A stretch of DNA of 64,000 nucleotides from GWC2-37-13 sp964564535 (GTDB taxonomy: Bacteria > Patescibacteriota > Microgenomatia > UBA1406 > GWC2-37-13). Both the position numbers and the translations under genes were made by a program. The notes under the pieces are model-generated. The model saw only the letters and a list, made by a program, of their open reading frames with translations, ran no database searches and was not told the origin of the DNA. Positions 59,362-64,000 of this stretch are shown here, piece after piece; the first letter of the stretch is position 1; every line of letters starts with the position of its first letter. The DNA is taken from assembly GCA_964564535.1 (NCBI GenBank), contig CAZMBH010000001.1:1-64000 (forward strand), written 5' to 3'.

Positions 59362-60189
59362 ATGCAACGAGAATATAAACAAAGTACTGCAAATTCACTT
59401 TTAGCAAAATATTATCTTTTTATGGGGGTCTTTCCTTATAAAGAATCATTAATTGGAATAAAGTTTGGAAAAGAAAGAAAAATTCCTTCACTTTTAGGAT
59501 TAATGTATGAGCATCATCCAGATAGTTTATCTCATATTTTTGAGGTATCTTATATTGCAACTAAACTGGCAATAAGTTATTTTTCGGATTTAAAAACGAA
59601 ATTAAATTTCACTACAAAACAATATCAAGATGTATTTATCCCACTGATAGAAGGAGTTTTTAAGGGTTCCCTCCTTCATGATATTGGAAAGATCGGAGTA
59701 CCAGTAAAGATTTTAGACAGAGCAGGAGCATTAACAAAAAAAGAACGCCATTTACTTCACCTCCATGGCCAAATGGGAAGAGAAATAATGGAAATTGTCG
59801 GATTAGGCAAATTTGCATATTTTGGAAGCGAACACCATTTAGGAAATAGTCAAAACAACGGATGGACAGAAAAAGACTTAAAATTAAGACATTCTCTGAC
59901 AGAGTTTACAAGTATTGCGGATTTGATTGCTGGTAGCCTAGATCCTCGAAGGAAATATCATGATCCTGAAGAATTAAAAACTCTTTTGGAAACAATTAAT
60001 GAAAAATGTCAAAGTGGAATTTTTTCTAAAGGCTTGATTGCCGCTTTCTCCCGAACAATTGTAAGAGATAAACAGTATCCTCCTTACGGCATGGATACCT
60101 TTCTAAAAGATGTGGACATTATGAATTTATTCAATAAATTTGGGATAACAGACATATTAATTAAGAATATGTCAAAACAAACTAACTAA
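59362..60189 (+). CDS. HD-domain phosphohydrolase, HD-GYP-like
   Basis: A 275-residue protein: GSLLHDIGKIGVP (metal His-Asp at about 108) and HLHGQMGREIMEIV fit an HD-GYP-type domain, but the usual HHERxDGxGYP is replaced by SEHHLGNSQNNGW, so cyclic-di-GMP activity is doubtful. No sensor or GGDEF domain is attached. Stand-alone gene, with a TATAAT 10 nt before the ATG. Confidence 0.7.
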   Translation: MQREYKQSTANSLLAKYYLFMGVFPYKESLIGIKFGKERKIPSLLGLMYEHHPDSLSHIFEVSYIATKLAISYFSDLKTKLNFTTKQYQDVFIPLIEGVFKGSLLHDIGKIGVPVKILDRAGALTKKERHLLHLHGQMGREIMEIVGLGKFAYFGSEHHLGNSQNNGWTEKDLKLRHSLTEFTSIADLIAGSLDPRRKYHDPEELKTLLETINEKCQSGIFSKGLIAAFSRTIVRDKQYPPYGMDTFLKDVDIMNLFNKFGITDILIKNMSKQTN

Positions 60190-60232
60190 ATACTATCGCT
60201 AAGAAATATTTTTTTTTATACAATTAAAACCT

Positions 60233-60535
60233 ATGACGAAAATTTCTCATGACTTGGTAAAACACATGTCAAGATTGGCGAGAATTCCAATTTCCAAACA
60301 GGAAGAAGAAGAGCTAGCAAAGGGATTTAATAAAACTTTGGAGGTAATTGATAACCTTTTTAAAGTTAATGTAAAGGGAGTTGAACCGACTCATCAAGTA
60401 ACGGGGTTAGAAAATGTTTTGCGCGAAGACAAGGTGGATGATAAAAAAATGTTGACTCAGGAGCAGGCTTTGAGTAACACAAAAAATAGACATAACGGAT
60501 ATTTTGTGGTTGACCAGATCTTAGCGGAAGATTAA
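60233..60535 (+). CDS. gatC: Asp-tRNA(Asn)/Glu-tRNA(Gln) amidotransferase subunit C
   Basis: A 100-residue helical subunit: VKHMSRLARIPISKQEEEELAKGFNKTL and the ending NTKNRHNGYFVVDQILAED. It wraps GatA and GatB. First gene of a gatC-gatA-asparaginase-gatB operon; 6 nt before gatA. Confidence 0.94.
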   Translation: MTKISHDLVKHMSRLARIPISKQEEEELAKGFNKTLEVIDNLFKVNVKGVEPTHQVTGLENVLREDKVDDKKMLTQEQALSNTKNRHNGYFVVDQILAED

Positions 60536-60541
60536 AAAAAT

Positions 60542-61957
60542 ATGAAACTTAACGAATTAACTTTAAAAAAAGCAATTAATTTATTAGATAAAAAAGAAAT
60601 TTCTTTGAAAGATGTTTATAAAGATATTAATGAAAAAATAGAAAATGATAATAAAAAACTTAATATCTATCTTTCTTTAGATAAAGATGCTGAAAAAAAA
60701 TCCGAAGAACAAAAAAACAAACCTTTGCGTGGGTTACCAATTGCAGTTAAGGATAATTTTTTGACAGTCGGATTGCCCACAACTGCTTCAGCAAAAATTC
60801 TTGATGGCTTTATGCCTCCTTACGAATCAACCGTAACAAAAAGATTAAAATCGGCCGGAGGAATTATTATTGGTAAAACAAATATGGATGCTTGGGCTCA
60901 CGGTTCTTCAACGGAAACCTCTGATTTCGGTCCGACAAAAAACCCAAGAAATCCCAATTATTTACCCGGAGGTTCATCCGGTGGAAGCGCAGCTGCAATT
61001 GCGGACGATTTGACAATTACTGCCATCGGCAGTGAAACAGCCGGATCTGTTCGTCAGCCGGCGGCTTGGTGTGGTGTAGTTGGCTTAAAGCCTACTTACG
61101 GGCGAACCAGTCGTTATGGAGTGGTTGCCATGGGTTCATCCCTTGATTCGCCTGGTCCGTTAACAAAAACCGTTGAAGATTCAGCCATTCTTTTAAATAT
61201 TATTGCCGGTCGTGATGAAAATGATGCTACAACTTCCCCATTACCGGTTCCCGATTATACAAAAAATTTAAAAAAAGGTGTAAGAGGAATGAGAATAGGA
61301 ATATGTTATATCGACAATCCAAAAATAAAAGGAACTCCTGTTGCCAAGGCAGTTATTGAAGCAGGAAATTTTTTTGAAAAACAAGGAGCAAAAGTAGATC
61401 AAATTTTAATATCCAACGACCTCGAAAAAAATAGGATATTGACCCATGAACACGCAATTGGAGTTTATACAGTCGTACAGCGCGGTGAGGTTTCATCAAA
61501 TTTAGGTCGATACGACGGCATAAGATTTGGAAAAGATAGAAATAATTTTGGTCACGAAGCTAAAAACAGAATTATGCTTGGAACCTTTACTCTTTCAAAG
61601 GGATATTCTGATAAATATTACAATTTTGCTCAAAAAATTCGCAGTTTATATATAAAAAACTTTAAAGAATTATTTTCAAAATATGATTTATTAATATCTT
61701 CTCCTTCTCCGAGTTATGCTTTACCGATTGGATCACTTGGGAATGATCCTATGTTTGGAGAATTGCAAGATATGTTAGTTGAGCCATCATCACTTGCTGG
61801 GATTTGTGGTATCTCAGTACCCTGCGGATATGATTCAAAAACTAATCTTTATCTTGGTTTAAACTTAATGGGAGATTATTTTCAGGAAGAAAAAGTGTTA
61901 CAAGCAGCATATGCATTTGAACAGGGAACAAAATGGAATTCTTGGGTAAAAATATGA
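60542..61957 (+). CDS. gatA: Asp-tRNA(Asn)/Glu-tRNA(Gln) amidotransferase subunit A
   Basis: A 471-residue amidase releasing ammonia from glutamine: the Ser-cisSer-Lys triad is seen in IAVKDNF (Lys), GGSSGGSAAAIA and GSETAGSVRQPA. The N-terminal region is shorter than average but complete. An asparaginase gene overlaps its stop by 4 nt. Confidence 0.97.
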   Translation: MKLNELTLKKAINLLDKKEISLKDVYKDINEKIENDNKKLNIYLSLDKDAEKKSEEQKNKPLRGLPIAVKDNFLTVGLPTTASAKILDGFMPPYESTVTKRLKSAGGIIIGKTNMDAWAHGSSTETSDFGPTKNPRNPNYLPGGSSGGSAAAIADDLTITAIGSETAGSVRQPAAWCGVVGLKPTYGRTSRYGVVAMGSSLDSPGPLTKTVEDSAILLNIIAGRDENDATTSPLPVPDYTKNLKKGVRGMRIGICYIDNPKIKGTPVAKAVIEAGNFFEKQGAKVDQILISNDLEKNRILTHEHAIGVYTVVQRGEVSSNLGRYDGIRFGKDRNNFGHEAKNRIMLGTFTLSKGYSDKYYNFAQKIRSLYIKNFKELFSKYDLLISSPSPSYALPIGSLGNDPMFGELQDMLVEPSSLAGICGISVPCGYDSKTNLYLGLNLMGDYFQEEKVLQAAYAFEQGTKWNSWVKI

Positions 61958-62946
61958 AAAAAATTTGTATTTTATTTTGTGGAGGAACAATTACAATGAG
62001 ACGTAATAGTTTGGGTGCTTTAGAACCATTTTTTAATGTCAGTGATTTATTAAAGATGATTCCTGACGCAGCTAAATTTGCCGAACTTTCATTTATTCAA
62101 ATAATAAACATTGATAGTACCAATATGGATCCGTCCATTTGGACAAAAATTGCTCAAACAATTATTAATAATAAAAATAAATATGATGGCTTTGTTATCA
62201 CCCATGGCACTGATACAATGGCCTATACGGCTTCGGCCTTATCATATGCACTTATCAATATTAATAAGCCAATAATATTAACTGGAAGTCAAAAACCACT
62301 TGAAGATATTCCAAGCGATGCTTTTAACAACTTGATTAATGCGGTGATAATTTCAACAAAAATTGAGAAAGGTGTTTTTATAGTCTTTGGTCGAAAAATT
62401 TTGCTGGGAAACAGATCTACAAAAATAAATGAGTCAGAGCTTGAACCTTTTGATAGTCTCATGGTGCCTCCAGCCGGTATAATAAAGCTTGAACCTGAAA
62501 TAAGTAACACGTTTATATTCAAAAAAAATAAAAATACACTAACAAATATTAATTTTGATAGCAACATAATTATTGTAAAAGTTATGCCAGGTTTATCAAA
62601 TGAAAATTTGGAAAAAATAGTTTTTTCGAATTATAAAGGTATAGTTCTTGAATGCTACGGTCCTGGGAATATACCTGATTCATTAATACCCTTCTTAAAT
62701 AAAGCAAAAAAAAATAATTTACCCGTTATAATCCTAAGCCAGTGCAAAGAAGGATCAACTAAAATGCATCTCTATGAAGTTGGCCGTCAGGCTTTTGTAG
62801 GGGGGGGAATACCGGGAAGAGACATAACAGTTGAAGCAGCCTCAACAAAATTAATGTGGATATTAGCACAAACACGAGATATTAAAAAAATTAGAAAGTT
62901 ATTTTTAACAAATATTGCCGGAGAGATAACAATAAATGGAAAATAA
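61954..62946 (+). CDS. L-asparaginase family protein inside the gat operon
   Basis: A product of about 330 residues: CGGTITM (first nucleophile Thr), THGTDTMAYTA (Thr-Asp), LTGSQKP and a C-terminal domain with VLECYGPGNIPD and LSQCKEGSTKMHLYEVG. This is type I L-asparaginase, and also the catalytic part of archaeal GatD; the GatD N-terminal Tudor-like domain is absent. It lies between gatA and gatB with 4- and 11-nt overlaps. The start at 61954 is taken for the ATGA overlap. Confidence 0.85.
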   Translation: MKKICILFCGGTITMRRNSLGALEPFFNVSDLLKMIPDAAKFAELSFIQIINIDSTNMDPSIWTKIAQTIINNKNKYDGFVITHGTDTMAYTASALSYALININKPIILTGSQKPLEDIPSDAFNNLINAVIISTKIEKGVFIVFGRKILLGNRSTKINESELEPFDSLMVPPAGIIKLEPEISNTFIFKKNKNTLTNINFDSNIIIVKVMPGLSNENLEKIVFSNYKGIVLECYGPGNIPDSLIPFLNKAKKNNLPVIILSQCKEGSTKMHLYEVGRQAFVGGGIPGRDITVEAASTKLMWILAQTRDIKKIRKLFLTNIAGEITINGK

Positions 62947-64000
62947 ATATCAAGTCATTGTGGGCATGGAAGTTCATGTAGAGTTAAAGACTAACTCCAA
63001 AATGTTTTGTGGATGTAAGAATGATCCATTTCATGCAGAAAAACCCAATATTTATACTTGCCCAGTTTGTTTGGGGCTTCCTGGGGCATTGCCAGTTGCT
63101 AATAAAAAAGCGATCGAGTGGACGATAAAATTAGGACTTGCGTTGGGTTGTAAAATAAATACTTTGAGTAAATTTGACCGCAAACATTATTTTTATCCTG
63201 ATCTACCCAAGGGTTATCAGATAAGCCAATATGATCTACCATTTTGTTATAAAGGCAATGTTGAAACGTCACTTGGTTCAGTCGGAATTACTAGAGTTCA
63301 TTTGGAAGAAGATACAGGAAAATTAATTCATCAAAAAGTAAACGGACACGATGTTAGTTTGATTGATTTTAACCGGTCTAGCGTTCCTTTAGTTGAAATC
63401 GTCAGTGAACCAGAGATTTATTCATCCGTTCAGGCAAAAGAATATGCAAAAAAACTTCGCCAGGTAATCCGATATTTGGATATTTCTGATTGTGATATGG
63501 AAAAGGGAGGAATGAGACTAGAGGCAAATATCTCTTTACAAAAAAAGGGTGAAACGAAGCTACCGAATTACAAAGTTGAACTAAAAAATATTAATTCATT
63601 CCGGTTTTTGGAGAGGGGAATAGAATATGAAATTAAAAGACAAAAAGAGATATTAGATTCAGGTAAAACTCCGGACCAGGAAACCCGAGGATTTAATTCC
63701 GAAAAGGGAATAACATATACTCAAAGATCAAAGGAAGCAGCTGCCGACTATCGTTATTTTCCTGATCCAGATCTGCCGCCAATTATAATTGATGATAAAT
63801 GGATGAGCGAAATAAAATCAACTGAGCCGGAGTTGATTGATTCGGTTTTTACCCGTTGGGAAAAAGATTATAAAGTGGACAGAAAGCTTACAGAACTTCT
63901 TTTTGAAACGGCTGAGGAGTCCAAATGGCTGGACAATCTATTTTCTGAAGCAAAAAAACAAAAACTTGATGTTGTTAAATTAGTTAACCAACTTGTTAAT
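62936..64000 (+). CDS. gatB: Asp-tRNA(Asn)/Glu-tRNA(Gln) amidotransferase subunit B, 5' part
   Basis: 355 codons are open to the window edge with no stop. YQVIVGMEVHVELKT and CPVCLGLPGALPVAN, then FDRKHYFYPDLPKGYQISQYD, VHLEEDTGKLIH and DFNRSSVPLVEIVSEP, are all GatB hallmarks; the kinase-like cradle is complete but the C-terminal YqeY-like tail is off the window. The zinc-site cysteines are present (CGCKND, CPVC). It overlaps the asparaginase gene by 11 nt. Confidence 0.96.
   Translation, partial: MENKYQVIVGMEVHVELKTNSKMFCGCKNDPFHAEKPNIYTCPVCLGLPGALPVANKKAIEWTIKLGLALGCKINTLSKFDRKHYFYPDLPKGYQISQYDLPFCYKGNVETSLGSVGITRVHLEEDTGKLIHQKVNGHDVSLIDFNRSSVPLVEIVSEPEIYSSVQAKEYAKKLRQVIRYLDISDCDMEKGGMRLEANISLQKKGETKLPNYKVELKNINSFRFLERGIEYEIKRQKEILDSGKTPDQETRGFNSEKGITYTQRSKEAAADYRYFPDPDLPPIIIDDKWMSEIKSTEPELIDSVFTRWEKDYKVDRKLTELLFETAEESKWLDNLFSEAKKQKLDVVKLVNQLVN

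Noticed and set aside
61954..62946. GatD subunit of an archaeal GatDE enzyme
   Set aside because: The GatD N-terminal domain and GatE are missing, while GatA, GatB and GatC are all there. Kept as an asparaginase-family protein.

Overview
The window is an AT-rich, densely packed bacterial chromosome segment. It carries about 62 protein genes (counting four frameshifted ones), two tRNAs and a tmRNA. It looks like a Candidate Phyla Radiation (Patescibacteria) genome, most likely a Microgenomates-type lineage. The reasons are short core proteins, unfused minimal operons, several type IV secretion-like genes with no relaxase, many proteins with a signal peptide and C-terminal membrane anchor, and characteristic dispersed palindromes that land inside coding regions. 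TGA is used as a stop. The taxon is an inference from gene content; there is no rRNA in the window.

Layout. 0-4.6 kb: a TrpR-like regulator between two 26-bp palindromes, then a cobalamin/deoxyribonucleotide operon (nrdR, class II nrdJ, PduO adenosyltransferase, DUF6580 membrane protein). 4.8-13.2 kb: comF, an AI-2E-type permease, a large surface protein, an FAD oxidoreductase, two hydrolases, PGI/PMI and a UbiA prenyltransferase. 13.2-19.4 kb: recA-recX, then a tight and unrecognised three-gene cassette (an ANL/GH3-like adenylating enzyme plus two cyclotransferase-fold paralogues), RNase Y and HU. 19.4-25.1 kb: an O-antigen ligase-like protein, a serine-type module (class V aminotransferase, 3-phosphoglycerate dehydrogenase-like, ParB/SerK-like), mscL, smpB and ssrA. 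25.1-31.7 kb: a frameshifted methyltransferase, a GH39-like hydrolase, two EamA transporters around a hydroxyacid dehydrogenase, and an Xaa-Pro peptidase. 31.7-38.6 kb: envelope and VirB6/VirB2-like genes, a SpoIID protein and an RNA-ligase-partner PIN protein. 38.6-43.3 kb: dnaN, dnaA and a probable origin, a Xer-family protein that has lost its catalytic tyrosine, and S1. 43.3-51.6 kb: an accessory zone with three toxin-antitoxin pairs, a broken beta-helix protein, VirB4/TraC-like/PrgI genes, tRNA-Ala and a broken GIY-YIG gene. 51.6-64 kb: radC, a VirD4-like ATPase, PBP2, tRNA-Pro with a zinc-ribbon nuclease, an HD protein, and gatC-gatA-asparaginase-gatB, with gatB running off the end.

Regulation. 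Many genes start 5-9 nt after a clear -10 box with no Shine-Dalgarno sequence (radC, smpB, spoIID, the 5.5-kb permease and others), which suggests frequent leaderless transcripts. S1 and HU do have Shine-Dalgarno sites. A 24-bp element ending in the -35 box is shared by the trpR-like gene, recA and radC. The dnaA promoter has a TTGACA/TATTAT core, back-to-back DnaA boxes and four helically spaced TTAGAC repeats.

The best candidates for something undescribed are the three-gene adenylation/cyclotransferase cassette at 14.8-17.2 kb, the catalytically dead Xer protein beside dnaA and the TTAGAC array, and the recA/radC/trpR-like shared element. All function calls come from reading motifs by eye; no database search was possible.
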